Of a stretch of DNA of 64,000 nucleotides, positions 8,458 through 17,378 are shown in pieces. Every line of letters starts with the position of its first letter. The stretch's first letter is position 1. The notes beneath the pieces were generated by a model. That model was not told where the DNA came from, did no database searches, and saw only the letters and a list, made by a program, of their open reading frames with translations. Made by a program: the position numbers and the translations under genes. Source of the stretch: an uncultured Verrucomicrobiales bacterium (lineage in GTDB: Bacteria; Verrucomicrobiota; Verrucomicrobiia; Verrucomicrobiales; DEV007); the NCBI GenBank assembly GCA_937891465.1, contig CALAHF010000105.1:26653-90652 (forward strand), read 5' to 3'.

Positions 8458-11016
8458 TTAGGAAAACAGGTTCAACTGAGGATCAGATTCGAGCTCAGGT
8501 CCTTTTTCAACCTCTTCGTCTTTATTCCCAGCATGCGTCGCTGCCTTTTTCTTCGCCGCGCTTTTCTTCTTGAGAGTCGGTTTCGAAATCGGTCCCGCCT
8601 CCTTCAAGCCGCTCGCTTCTTCGCCAGCCTCAAGCTTCTCCAAAATCTCTTTCGCCCGCGAAATTACGCTTTCCGGCAATCCCGCAAGCCGCGCGACCTG
8701 AATTCCGTAACTTCGGTCAGCCGCGCCAGGCACGATTTGGCGGAGGAAAATGATCTGATCGTTCCATTCGCGAACGGCCACGTTGTAGTTTTTCACTGCC
8801 GAGCGTGACGTCGCTAAGTCAGTAAGCTCGTGATAATGCGTGGCAAAAAGAGTCCGCGCTCCGATTTCGTCATGCAAATGCTCGGCCACACTCCAGGCGA
8901 TTGCAAGTCCGTCGTAGGTTGACGTTCCCCGCCCGATTTCGTCGAGAATCACCAAGCTCTGGTCCGTTGCGGCATTGGCAATCACCGCCGTTTCCGTCAT
9001 TTCGACCATGAACGTTGATTGCCCTTTCGCAAGATCATCACTCGCTCCAACACGGGTGAAAATTCGATCTACCAGCCCGATTTCAGCCGATTCCGCGGGA
9101 ACAAAGCTGCCGATCTGAGCCATCAGCGTGATCAGCGCCACTTGGCGAATGTAAGTCGATTTACCCGCCATGTTCGGACCGGTGATCAAAATTACGCGGC
9201 TTTCTTCCGGCTCCAAAATCGTGTCGTTCGGGACAAATTTTTCGTCACCGATATTTTGATCCAACACCGGATGCCGACCCGCTTTCACATACAAATTGCG
9301 AGACCCATTCAGCACAGGTCGGCAATAATTATAAAGCCGCGCGGTCTCGGCAAGTCCCTGAAGCAAATCCAGTTCTGCAATTGCTCCTGCAGTCATTTGA
9401 ATCGCTTCCAAATGCTCCAACACCGTTTCGCGCAGATTCAAAAACTCTTCGTATTCCAGCGACTTCAAGCGCTCATCTGCTCCGAGAATTTTATTCTCCA
9501 CTTCTTTCAGCTCCGGCGTGATGTAGCGCTCGGCATTCGCCATCGTCTGCTTCCGCGTATAATCCTCGGGCACCCGATCCAAATTCGTTTTTGTGATCTC
9601 GATGAAATAGCCGAACACCGCGTTGTATTTCACTTTCAGCGACGGAATCCCCGAACGCTTCTGCTCACGAATCTGCAATTCGGCAATCCATTGGCGCCCC
9701 TCAGTTGTCGCCGCGCGAAGTTCATCGATTCCCTCGGTATAGCCATCGGCAAAAATCCCACCATCCTTGAGTTGAGCCGGCGGTTCTTCCGCGATTGCTT
9801 TTTGTAAAAGCTCGACCAGTTCCGTAAAACCTCCCAAACGCTCCAACAACCCTCGCCCCAGCGTAATTTCGCCCAGCGCCGAAACGTGATTTTTCACATC
9901 CGGCACGCGTTGCAACGAACCTTCCAGCGCCTTCATATCACGCGCATTTCCCGAGCCCTGGCTCAATCGACTTAGCGTCCGTTCGATATCGCGAATTTCT
10001 TTTAACGAATCCTGCAACTGATTCAACACAAACGGCTGGTGAATCATCGTCTCAATAAAATCCTGCCGCGCAATCAGCGTATCGAGATCACGAATCGGAT
10101 GCAGCACCCAGTCCCGCAACTTCCGCGCTCCCATCGGCGTCAGGGTGCGGTCAATCGACCCGAGTAGTGAATGTTTCACGCCACCCGAACGACTTGTCAC
10201 CAAATCCAAATTTGCTTGACTCGCCGCATCGATCAGCACGAAATTCTCAGTCTGATACGCCTGCATGCTCCGCACATGAGCAATGCTCCGGCGCAGCTGA
10301 GTCTCCAAATAATGCAAAATCGCACCCGCCGCGCACACCGCCGGCATCAGATCCGCACAACCAAATCCATCAAGTGACTGCACTTTGAAATGCTGCTTCA
10401 GGGAATATTCCGCCTGATCGAGAAGAAACGTAAACCCATCCAATTCCTGCGCATTTGTAAGCACATCGAACGCCTCCGGTTGCTCATCCGAATACAGCAA
10501 CTCGCTCGGACGAATCCGCGCCAATTCATCCAGCAACGATTCATGATCTGAAAATTCCGTCAGTTTAAATTCGCCCGTGGTGTGCTCCACATACGCCAAA
10601 CCGATCCTGCCTTTTGACTGAAACACCGCTGCGAGATAATTCGATCGATCCGCATCGAGCAGATTCATATTATCGATCGTGCTCGCCGAAATGATCTGTT
10701 TGATCTCCCGCTCAACGATTTTTCCCGGTTGCGGCTCCGTTGTTTGTTCCGCAATCGCCACCCGTTTCCCCGCCTTAATCAGCTTCGCGATGTAACCTTC
10801 AGCCGCATGATGGGGCACCCCGCACATCGGAATCCCGCCGCGTTTTGTCAGCGCCACATTCATGAGAGGCGCCGCTGTCTGCGCATCCTCCAGGAACATT
10901 TCATAAAAATCCCCAAGCCGATACAGCAGCAAGACATCATCCGGCAACGAACGCCGAATCGTCTGAAACTGTTGCATCATGGGCGTCAATTTGCCCGACG
11001 AAGATTTGCCTGCCAT
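8458..11016 (-). CDS. mutS: DNA mismatch repair protein MutS
   Basis: The 852-residue protein has all MutS domains. The mismatch-recognition motif is GDFYEMF (Phe37, Glu39). It is followed by connector and core domains, the clamp region with KYNAVFGYFIEITK, and a C-terminal ATPase with Walker A ITGPNMAGKSTYIRQ, Walker B SLVILDEIGRGTST and the downstream ATHYHELTDL switch. A Lys-rich C-terminal tail ends in DPQLNLFS, which resembles a clamp-interaction peptide (QLNLF). I placed the start at MAGKSS (11014-11016); a longer TTG-initiated frame runs into a repeat element and is unlikely. No mutL is seen in the window. Confidence 0.96.
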   Translation of the reverse strand: MAGKSSSGKLTPMMQQFQTIRRSLPDDVLLLYRLGDFYEMFLEDAQTAAPLMNVALTKRGGIPMCGVPHHAAEGYIAKLIKAGKRVAIAEQTTEPQPGKIVEREIKQIISASTIDNMNLLDADRSNYLAAVFQSKGRIGLAYVEHTTGEFKLTEFSDHESLLDELARIRPSELLYSDEQPEAFDVLTNAQELDGFTFLLDQAEYSLKQHFKVQSLDGFGCADLMPAVCAAGAILHYLETQLRRSIAHVRSMQAYQTENFVLIDAASQANLDLVTSRSGGVKHSLLGSIDRTLTPMGARKLRDWVLHPIRDLDTLIARQDFIETMIHQPFVLNQLQDSLKEIRDIERTLSRLSQGSGNARDMKALEGSLQRVPDVKNHVSALGEITLGRGLLERLGGFTELVELLQKAIAEEPPAQLKDGGIFADGYTEGIDELRAATTEGRQWIAELQIREQKRSGIPSLKVKYNAVFGYFIEITKTNLDRVPEDYTRKQTMANAERYITPELKEVENKILGADERLKSLEYEEFLNLRETVLEHLEAIQMTAGAIAELDLLQGLAETARLYNYCRPVLNGSRNLYVKAGRHPVLDQNIGDEKFVPNDTILEPEESRVILITGPNMAGKSTYIRQVALITLMAQIGSFVPAESAEIGLVDRIFTRVGASDDLAKGQSTFMVEMTETAVIANAATDQSLVILDEIGRGTSTYDGLAIAWSVAEHLHDEIGARTLFATHYHELTDLATSRSAVKNYNVAVREWNDQIIFLRQIVPGAADRSYGIQVARLAGLPESVISRAKEILEKLEAGEEASGLKEAGPISKPTLKKKSAAKKKAATHAGNKDEEVEKGPELESDPQLNLFS

Positions 11017-11024
11017 ATCGCCAC

Positions 11025-11066
11025 GAATCAACAGGGTTTGATCGATGAATCAACAGGGTTTGATCG
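11025..11066. repeat. dispersed AACAGGGT-family repeat, copy 2 (direct tandem pair)
   Basis: Two identical 20-bp units, GAATCAACAGGGTTTGATCG, occupy 11025-11044 and 11047-11066 in the same orientation, separated by AT. They fill the whole space between the HAD-protein gene and mutS. Unlike copy 1, the pair is direct rather than inverted. The ends GATCA.../...TGATC replace CGAAC/GTTCG, which keeps the self-complementary ends while changing their sequence. Confidence 0.85.
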
Positions 11067-11071
11067 AAATT

Positions 11072-11851
11072 TCACAAAAGCTGCGCAAGATCGGTAATCA
11101 CCCAATCCGGCGTTGCATCGAATTCGGGGTGCAATCGCAGGCTGCGTTGATCACCGGCAAATAGCGCGGTTTGAAAACCTTCCAAGCCGGCTGGCCAGAT
11201 GTCTTTTTTCATGTCGTTGCCAACATAGAGCGTTTCGCTCGGCTGGATTCCCTGAGCTTTGAGATTGGTCGCGAGCTTTTGATACAATGCCCGCGACGGC
11301 TTCCCTTCGAGTTCTTCGTTGGAGAAAACCATCAACTCCGGATCAAAGCCGAGTTCTTCCAATTCGCCACCGAGAAACGCCGGAAACAGATGCCGCGTAT
11401 AAAATTGAGCATTCGAAACAATCCCCAGTTTCAGGCCGCGCTCGCGAAGCGCTTCTATAACCTCTCCGCAATTCGGCATCGGCCAGACGGGATTGGCGTG
11501 AACTTCGTATTTAACGGCGATCGCTTCGACGTCTTCAGTTTGGCCGATCAAATCTCTCCACACATCGCGAATTTCGACTTCGGGGAATTCTTTGTCGGAT
11601 CGCGATTGATGTTCGGCAATCAACTCGTGATAGCGAGTCGCCGCGTTCGGATCAGAAACTCCCGCTGCTTCCATCGCGGTTTGCAAGGCGTTTTCCTGAA
11701 CGAGAGAAATATCGCCAGCCGCTGAAATCATCAGCGTTCCGTAGATATCGAAAACAACCGCACGGATTCCATCGAGCGATTTTAAAACCGGCTCAACGCC
11801 AGTTGGCTTTGGTTCGAGCGGCTTTGAATGGTGGCGAATGATTTCGATCAT
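11072..11851 (-). CDS. HAD-superfamily hydrolase
   Basis: The 259-residue protein contains HAD motif I as VVFDIYGTL (Asp35), motif II LGIVSNAQ, a motif III lysine in LEGKPSRALYQ and motif IV YVGNDMKKDIWPA. Motif I has Tyr37 where HAD phosphatases usually have the second catalytic Asp, so it resembles the haloacid-dehalogenase-like branch. The start codon overlaps the stop of the glycosyltransferase upstream by four bases (ATGA at 11848-11851), so the two are translationally coupled. Context would suggest a sugar-phosphoglycerate phosphatase, but the missing Asp weakens this. The exact reaction is open. Confidence 0.75.
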   Translation of the reverse strand: MIEIIRHHSKPLEPKPTGVEPVLKSLDGIRAVVFDIYGTLMISAAGDISLVQENALQTAMEAAGVSDPNAATRYHELIAEHQSRSDKEFPEVEIRDVWRDLIGQTEDVEAIAVKYEVHANPVWPMPNCGEVIEALRERGLKLGIVSNAQFYTRHLFPAFLGGELEELGFDPELMVFSNEELEGKPSRALYQKLATNLKAQGIQPSETLYVGNDMKKDIWPAGLEGFQTALFAGDQRSLRLHPEFDATPDWVITDLAQLL

Positions 11852-13230
11852 GTTCGCAAAAGGTTAAAACGTGCCGGATCGAGGAACGAATCGAGCAAGA
11901 TATCGGGGCCGGGATTTTGAATGTCCCCGATCTGTGAACTCCCGACATTCTGATACAACAAGTCCAATTTTTCGCCGTACGACGCAACACTGTAGGCCTG
12001 CTGAACGGCTCCCCTTTGATCGGAAATCATTTCAGGCGAACAGGGTTCGATCGAAGGCGGCTCGATGCCTTTCGGATTTTCGAGAATGGTTGTTTGGAAG
12101 GATTCGCTGAGTCGGCCGAAATCGATTTTTCCATCGCGCATCATCGATTCGAGCCCGGTTTCGACGGCGTTTACTGGCATTTGGCGACCGTAAGCGGTGT
12201 AGGATTGTTCGAGTTTGTTTCCGATTTCTGTTTTCAATTCGGAAAGCGAAATTAAATCGATCGGGACCCAGAATTCGCTGTAGAGATGATTTAAATTCAC
12301 CGGGAAATCCGCAGTGATATCGATCAAATCGCGGCCGACGACGGATTTTCCTGAGAGCCAGGGTTCGAGAAAGGCGAGCCCAAATCCTTCGGCAATACTT
12401 GTAGTGATCATGGCATCAGACCATCCGACGAGATCGGAAAAAGCGTGACCATGGTCGCCGAGTTTTACCGGGAGGTTCAGGTTTTGTGCGACAGATTTCC
12501 AGTGATTGTGAATCGCTTTCCACTCAGGGTTTTCCGGCGCAAGTGACGTCGCAAATTCTGCGTCGTCTCGGTGGAAGTGGGCGTGCAGCAAAAACTCGCC
12601 GATGTTTTTCCGACGAATCCCGCGCACGGGATACAGGTAGAACTTCTTCCCCAGCGCGAACGGTCGATCAGCGGGAGTGGTTTCCAATTTGAATCCTGAA
12701 ACCGCATTGGGAAGCATCGAAAGCCGCTCTTTGGCGAACCCGCGCGTCCAGAGAAGTTGGAAGTCACGCCGATTGATCGTTGCGTAATGAATCTGCAGAG
12801 CCTGCGGCCAGAGCTGGGTTCGGGGATCGTATTTCAGCTGCCGCGCGAAATTTCCGGACCGCCCGTCTTCCGCAAAATCGTGCGCCTGCAACAAAACCGG
12901 GGCTTCGCGGGCGAGTTCAGCAACGACCTGCGGCATCAGCACATTTTTCCCCAGCGCGTGATTGTGAAAATGCCAGACATCGGGATTCCCCGCGCGAATT
13001 CGCAATTCTTGAGCGAGCGCAGTGGCTTCGGAGGCTGAACCGGACTTTCGATAACCAAGACCTTCGATGACCTCGACGTTGGGAATTTTCTCCGCAATTT
13101 CCGGCGGCGGCGCTTCCCCCGCGAACACCACGATTTCGTGACCGGAACTTTTTAGCGATTCAATTGCCGATGCGATCACTTGCGTCACGCCGCCACGGCG
13201 AAGGTGATAGTGCGTGATGGCGATTTTCAT
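11848..13230 (-). CDS. glycosyltransferase, GT4-like (GT-B fold)
   Basis: The 460-residue protein starts MKIAITHYHLRRGGVTQVI, the nucleotide-sugar enzyme N-terminus of GT-B glycosyltransferases, and carries a donor-site segment TTSIAEGFGLAFLEPWLSGK, an E-G-F-G-x7-E-like motif typical of family GT4. About 100 residues at the C-terminus are variable. It lies 12 bp downstream of the GpgS gene and overlaps the HAD gene, forming an apparent operon M20 peptidase-gpgS-GT-HAD. A role in extending glucosylglycerate or a related solute is inferred from the neighbourhood only; donor and acceptor are unknown. Confidence 0.7.
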   Translation of the reverse strand: MKIAITHYHLRRGGVTQVIASAIESLKSSGHEIVVFAGEAPPPEIAEKIPNVEVIEGLGYRKSGSASEATALAQELRIRAGNPDVWHFHNHALGKNVLMPQVVAELAREAPVLLQAHDFAEDGRSGNFARQLKYDPRTQLWPQALQIHYATINRRDFQLLWTRGFAKERLSMLPNAVSGFKLETTPADRPFALGKKFYLYPVRGIRRKNIGEFLLHAHFHRDDAEFATSLAPENPEWKAIHNHWKSVAQNLNLPVKLGDHGHAFSDLVGWSDAMITTSIAEGFGLAFLEPWLSGKSVVGRDLIDITADFPVNLNHLYSEFWVPIDLISLSELKTEIGNKLEQSYTAYGRQMPVNAVETGLESMMRDGKIDFGRLSESFQTTILENPKGIEPPSIEPCSPEMISDQRGAVQQAYSVASYGEKLDLLYQNVGSSQIGDIQNPGPDILLDSFLDPARFNLLRT

Positions 13231-13242
13231 AAGCGTCGAAAA

Positions 13243-14232
13243 TCACTCCAATCCCCGGCTTTTCCGATACTCTTCAATCTCGATCATCGGTGGCCGTTCT
13301 TCCTCAATGATTTCTTTGAGAACCTGTTCGTAACTCTCGCCTTTGGCCTGGAACTGCCGGTAAATGTTGGCGAGCTCGGGCAGGCGATCGACCATGCCAT
13401 TACTTTCGAGTCGGCTGAGAAAACTCTGCAGAATACCGAACGACATCTTGCCGAGATCGTTGGTCGTTTGATTTCGATGAACGCGGATATCAAGATCGGT
13501 TTGGGCAAACGCTTCGAGGCCGTATTCCTGCCACACATCAATGAGGTGGCTGGTCTCAACACCGTAGCCAATCGGGAAGGGAAGCTTTTCGAGGACCTCG
13601 CGGCGAACCGCGTACTCGCCGGACAGCGGCTGGATCATCGCGGTGAGCTCGGGAAAGAAAAGCGAGAACAATGGGCGGACTAAAATCTCAGTGACGCGGC
13701 CTCCCCCGCTCGGGCGGATGCCTTCGGAATACGCCAGCGGTCGATCGTAAAAAGCCTTGGTGTAATGGACTTCGTCGCGATAAATCAGCGGAGCGACCAG
13801 CCCGGTGACGAAGCGCTTGTTGATGTTGCGAATGTCGGCATCGACGTAACAAATGATATCGCCTTTTAGCTGATGAATCGCTTTCCAGAGGTTCTCGCCT
13901 TTGCCGGGTCGAAATCCCTGCTCGGGTAAAATATCGGCCGAAAGGTAAGTTTCTGCTCCAAAACTCGCCGCCACTTCGAGCGTGTTATCGCTCGAGCCGG
14001 AGTCGATCACCGCGATTTCATCAACCAGCGGATACGTGTCCATCAGCTCGCTTTTGAGAAGGATGATGACTTTCCCGATCGTTTTCTCCTCGTTCAGCGT
14101 CGGGATGCAGAGGCTGATCTTGAGGCCTTTACGCTCCTTCTCCGCCACAAGATCTTTGATCTCCCAGAACTTGCCGTGGCGGTAGGTGTTGGTCTCCAGC
14201 CAACGATTGATCTTGTCACTCGTTGCTTGCAT
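13243..14232 (-). CDS. gpgS: glucosyl-3-phosphoglycerate synthase (GT81)
   Basis: The 329-residue GT-A enzyme aligns by eye to GpgS along its length: LKISLCIPTLNEEKTIGKVI, EIAVIDSGSSDNTLEVA, RPGKGENLWKAI, the metal-binding ICYVDADIRN, PSGGGRVTEILVRPL, IQPLSGEYAVRREVLEKLPF and GYGVETSHLID, with the late DIRVHRN histidine motif. GpgS transfers glucose from a nucleotide sugar to 3-phosphoglycerate, the first step of glucosylglycerate and its mannosylated or longer derivatives (compatible solutes, or methylglucose lipopolysaccharide primers in mycobacteria). Its start overlaps the upstream M20 peptidase gene by 17 bp. A marine osmolyte role is the likely one here. Confidence 0.85.
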   Translation of the reverse strand: MQATSDKINRWLETNTYRHGKFWEIKDLVAEKERKGLKISLCIPTLNEEKTIGKVIILLKSELMDTYPLVDEIAVIDSGSSDNTLEVAASFGAETYLSADILPEQGFRPGKGENLWKAIHQLKGDIICYVDADIRNINKRFVTGLVAPLIYRDEVHYTKAFYDRPLAYSEGIRPSGGGRVTEILVRPLFSLFFPELTAMIQPLSGEYAVRREVLEKLPFPIGYGVETSHLIDVWQEYGLEAFAQTDLDIRVHRNQTTNDLGKMSFGILQSFLSRLESNGMVDRLPELANIYRQFQAKGESYEQVLKEIIEEERPPMIEIEEYRKSRGLE

Positions 14233-15394
14233 CGTGGGAGAAATTTAAAGTTTCATCATCGGCGCCATCGATGAATTGCAGGATCGAAACAATCTGGGCG
14301 AGCCCCGTAAAAATCGGATCGATCTCGATCGTTTCGTTTTCGGTGTGACGATTTTTTCCGCGGGTGATCCCCAGCGTCAGCGCGGGAATACGGCGATCGA
14401 GCAGCGCGGAAAGCTCCGAAACACTCGGTCCGACACATGGCTCCACATTAAGTTTCTTCAAAATCTGACGCGCCGAATTCACCAGCGGATGACCCTCGCG
14501 GATCTCCCCGGGCGTTCGTTTTGCGAGAACATCGAGAACACATTTCGCGTCACAGTGCGCATCCGTCGCCTCGACAATTTCTTTAATCCGGCGATGAATC
14601 CTCGACACATTTTCCGCGTCTTCACTGCGGATTTCAAATTTCAGAATCCCTCGCCTCGGCGGCTCATTGTAGCCTGCCCCGGCCTCGATCGAGCCGAGCA
14701 ACACCTCCGTATTCAGCTCGGCCAGCGTTTTGATTTCGAGAATGCGCGTAACGATCGTGGCGAGAATCCCAATCACTCCACACGGCCCCGTGTCGTCGCT
14801 TTTCACGATGATTTCGCCGCGCAGCATTCCCGTGCTCGAAAAACTGAGACGCCCGAGTTCAATCCCTTCCAGGCAAATTCCCGCTGCGATCTGTGGTTTC
14901 GCGTGTTCTAGAAAATACCGAATCCCCGCCAAATCCCCTCCCCCAAAACTCTTCGTCGTCCCTACCAGAAGCAAATCGGCCTTCAACTTGATGCCGAGTT
15001 CCTTCAACACTTTCGGCAGTGAAATCAACGCCCCGACGCCCACACTGTTATCCGCAATTCCCCGCCCGACGATCTCCTTTGCCCCGACATCAGCCGTGTG
15101 ATTCGTATCCGCCGGCCAAATTTTATCCGTGTGCGCGACCACCAAAATCGTTCGCCGATCTTCCATGTCCCCATCCTGACTCCCCAGCAGGAGGCCCGCC
15201 GCGTTACCCGCTTCATCAATCGAAATATTCGTGAGTTCTAATTCCTTAAAACGGTTCGTAATAAACGCCGCGAGTGCCTCCTCGCCAAAGGTGGGCGAGG
15301 GCGTCTCTGCGGAAGTGATAATATTCCCCAGCACGATCTCCCGAACAGCGGCGAGGTCGGTAGGGCTGGCAATATGTGGTGTGGAATCAGGCAC
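14216..15394 (-). CDS. M20-family metallopeptidase-like protein
   Basis: The 392-residue protein has an M20/M28-type metal site: TILVVAHTDKIWP (His and Asp), RGIADNSVGVGAL (bridging Asp), and CLEGIELGRL (Glu). The late IPALTLGITRGKNRHTENETIEID matches the terminal metal histidine of M20 peptidases. The usual second catalytic Glu-Glu after the bridging Asp is replaced by a KSFGGGD segment, so activity is not certain. It is the first gene of the apparent solute operon and overlaps gpgS by 17 bp. Aminoacylase or deacetylase activity is as possible as peptidase activity. Its link to the glycosyltransferases is unexplained. Confidence 0.7.
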   Translation of the reverse strand: MPDSTPHIASPTDLAAVREIVLGNIITSAETPSPTFGEEALAAFITNRFKELELTNISIDEAGNAAGLLLGSQDGDMEDRRTILVVAHTDKIWPADTNHTADVGAKEIVGRGIADNSVGVGALISLPKVLKELGIKLKADLLLVGTTKSFGGGDLAGIRYFLEHAKPQIAAGICLEGIELGRLSFSSTGMLRGEIIVKSDDTGPCGVIGILATIVTRILEIKTLAELNTEVLLGSIEAGAGYNEPPRRGILKFEIRSEDAENVSRIHRRIKEIVEATDAHCDAKCVLDVLAKRTPGEIREGHPLVNSARQILKKLNVEPCVGPSVSELSALLDRRIPALTLGITRGKNRHTENETIEIDPIFTGLAQIVSILQFIDGADDETLNFSHDASNE

Positions 15395-15604
15395 GTCGGC
15401 GAGAACTTAGCCGCATAAGTCCGGCGGATGCGACCTGAAATTTTCGCAATCCCACCAAAACCAATCAGAGAGCGGCGGGAAATAAAACTCCCACCTCCGT
15501 CCATTGCTGCGGAGCCGGTTTCAAAAGCCCTGAGCTCCATCAAATCGCATCATTAGTCATTTCTAATTTTGCATGACGCAATTCATCAAAATAAATACAA
15601 ATTT

Positions 15605-15652
15605 CTAAATGTCCCGCTGGACCAAGCGATGAAAGATGACTTCGGATGCCAT
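15605..15652 (-). pseudogene. remnant of RelE/ParE-type toxin
   Basis: The frame MASEVIFHRLVQRDI followed by a stop begins with an ATG that overlaps the antitoxin stop (TGATG). The start of ParE/RelE-family toxins often reads like this (xYEVxxHxxVxRDI). In another frame the DNA continues LEICIYFDELRHA, which looks like the next toxin segment, so at least one frameshift has occurred. Homology ends after about 35 residues, so most of the toxin is gone and it should be inactive. Confidence 0.55.
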
Positions 15653-15864
15653 CAGCCTTCAAATGCCGCTTTGAATTCGGTCATGGTCATCCCTTTCGAT
15701 GGATCACTCTCCAACTCGGCGTCGCGTCACAGGGCTTCGGCAACTCCCTTGTCTTCATCATACAACACTGAAGGCAACGAACACAGGAGAACTGAAGCGA
15801 GTTGCGCCCGCTCATCCTCTGGAAGTGCCATCGCGGTCTTCTCAATGTCTACGAGGGTTGTCAT
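15652..15864 (-). pseudogene. addiction-module antitoxin gene with an internal stop
   Basis: From the ATG at 15862-15864 the frame reads MTTLVDIEKTAMALPEDERAQ, typical of the short antitoxins of family PF09720/TIGR02574. After 45 codons there is an in-frame TGA, and the same frame then continues RDAELESDPSKGMTMTEFKAAF to a second TGA at 15652-15654. The continuation matches the normal C-terminal part of the family, so a single nonsense change (from TGG, CGA or similar) interrupts the gene. Total length would be 70 residues, normal for the family. It is followed by a truncated toxin start. Confidence 0.7.
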
Positions 15865-15965
15865 GGGTGCAGTTTATCTCAGATCGTGAATTTCTGCAAT
15901 CGTGGGGATTCCCAAACATTTCCCCCTGCAACCGGAACAAATCCTGCGACAGTCGCGCTCAACTG

Positions 15966-17210
15966 ATGAATTTTGGATTTGTATCAACTCGCTTTGCGGG
16001 AACGGACGGGGTTTCGCTGGAAGCTGCGAAATGGGCGGAGGTGCTATGGAAAGAAGGCCATGTGTCGCACTGGTTTTCAGGTGAAAGTGATCGGCAGCCG
16101 GTGATTTCGATGGTGGTGCCGGAAGCGTATTTCGGGCATGAATCAATTTTGGAAATCGATGCGGAGATTTGGGAAACGGAAACGCGGTCTCGCGAGGTGA
16201 CGGGGCGGATTCATGAGCTGACGGCGCTTTTGAAGGCGGCGCTGTACGATTTTGCGGAGCAATTTTCGATCGATGTGCTGATTCCGCAAAATGCGCTGAC
16301 GATTCCGATGAATATTCCGTTGGGCTTGGCGATCACGGAATTTTTGGCGGAGACGGGCATGCCGTGTATCGCGCATCATCACGATTTTTTCTGGGAGCGC
16401 TCTCGATTTTCGAACTCGGGGGAGAAGGATTTTCTGGACGCGGCTTTTCCACCAAGTCTGCCGAACATGCAGCATGTGGTGATCAATTCGCATGCGCAGA
16501 CGGAGATTTCGCGCCGGAAAGGAGTCACGGCGACGCTGATTCCGAACGTGTTTAATTTCGAAGATCCTGCGCCGGGGATTGATGACTACAACGCGGATTT
16601 CAAAAAGGAAATTGGTCTCGCTGAAGACGACATTTTGATTCTTCAGCCGACTCGGGTGGTTCCGCGTAAAGGAATCGAGCATGCCATTGAGCTGGTTCGA
16701 GCGCTGGAGAATCCGAAGTGCAAGCTGGTGATTTCTCATTCCGCCGGCGATGAGGGCTTTGAATATCTCGAAAAGCTGGAACGACTTGCCCCGGAGGCGG
16801 GTATTGAAATGCTGATGGTAGCGGATCGGGTCGACGAACAGCGTGGTAAAACGGCTGACGGCAAAAAAGTCTACACGTTGTGGGATGCGTATCCTCATGC
16901 GGATTTCGTGACGTATCCCAGCCTGATCGAGGGCTTCGGCAATGCGTTACTTGAGTCGGTTTATTTCCGTAAACCGACGCTGGTGAATCGCTATTCCGTT
17001 TATGTAGAGGACATTGAGCCGAAAGGATTTCGATTTCCGTCGATCAACGGCCTGGTGACGAAGAAAGTGGTCAAAGAAGTGCGGCGGTCGATTGAAGATG
17101 CGGAGTATCGCAAAACCGTGGTCGATCAGAATTTCAAGATCGCTAAAAAACATTATGGCTACAAAGCGCTCGGACGATTGCTGAAAGGCTGCGTGGAGAA
17201 GGTTTCCTAG
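15966..17210 (+). CDS. GT4 glycosyltransferase, possibly mannosylglucosylglycerate synthase-like
   Basis: The start MNFGFVSTRFAGTDGVSLEA at 15966 is preferred; the frame stays open for 89 codons upstream but that part overlies the decayed toxin-antitoxin DNA and has no family character. The 414-residue protein is a GT-B enzyme with PNMQHVVINSHAQTEI, LQPTRVVPRKGIEHAIELV (nucleotide-sugar site with Arg and Lys) and the donor motif YPSLIEGFGNALLESVYF. The N-terminal STRFAGTDGVSLE.AKWA and the mid-region HHHDFFWER resemble, as I recall them, GT4 enzymes of mannosylglucosylglycerate synthesis. It is divergent from the gpgS operon, which supports a shared solute pathway. Confidence 0.7.
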   Translation: MNFGFVSTRFAGTDGVSLEAAKWAEVLWKEGHVSHWFSGESDRQPVISMVVPEAYFGHESILEIDAEIWETETRSREVTGRIHELTALLKAALYDFAEQFSIDVLIPQNALTIPMNIPLGLAITEFLAETGMPCIAHHHDFFWERSRFSNSGEKDFLDAAFPPSLPNMQHVVINSHAQTEISRRKGVTATLIPNVFNFEDPAPGIDDYNADFKKEIGLAEDDILILQPTRVVPRKGIEHAIELVRALENPKCKLVISHSAGDEGFEYLEKLERLAPEAGIEMLMVADRVDEQRGKTADGKKVYTLWDAYPHADFVTYPSLIEGFGNALLESVYFRKPTLVNRYSVYVEDIEPKGFRFPSINGLVTKKVVKEVRRSIEDAEYRKTVVDQNFKIAKKHYGYKALGRLLKGCVEKVS

Positions 17211-17378
17211 CCCGGGAAACGTCGAACACGGTCACGAATTTAACCATTCGAGCATTGCATCGAATTTAAATGTGACGTTTTATGGACTGACGTCATCTAA
17301 CGGGATGACTCAAAACCGCACTCTTCAAAATTTATGGAGACAATTAAAATCCTTTGAAGCCTTCTGGGTAATAACGCA

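Noticed and set aside
9019..9807. 262-codon plus-strand frame opposite mutS
   Set aside because: Shadow frame, His/Arg-rich, inside the conserved ATPase and clamp domains of MutS.
11025..11066. two-copy direct repeat as a CRISPR
   Set aside because: Only two units separated by 2 bp, no spacers and no cas genes nearby.
16143..16898. 251-codon minus-strand frame opposite the GT4 gene
   Set aside because: Arg/Phe-rich shadow of the glycosyltransferase frame.
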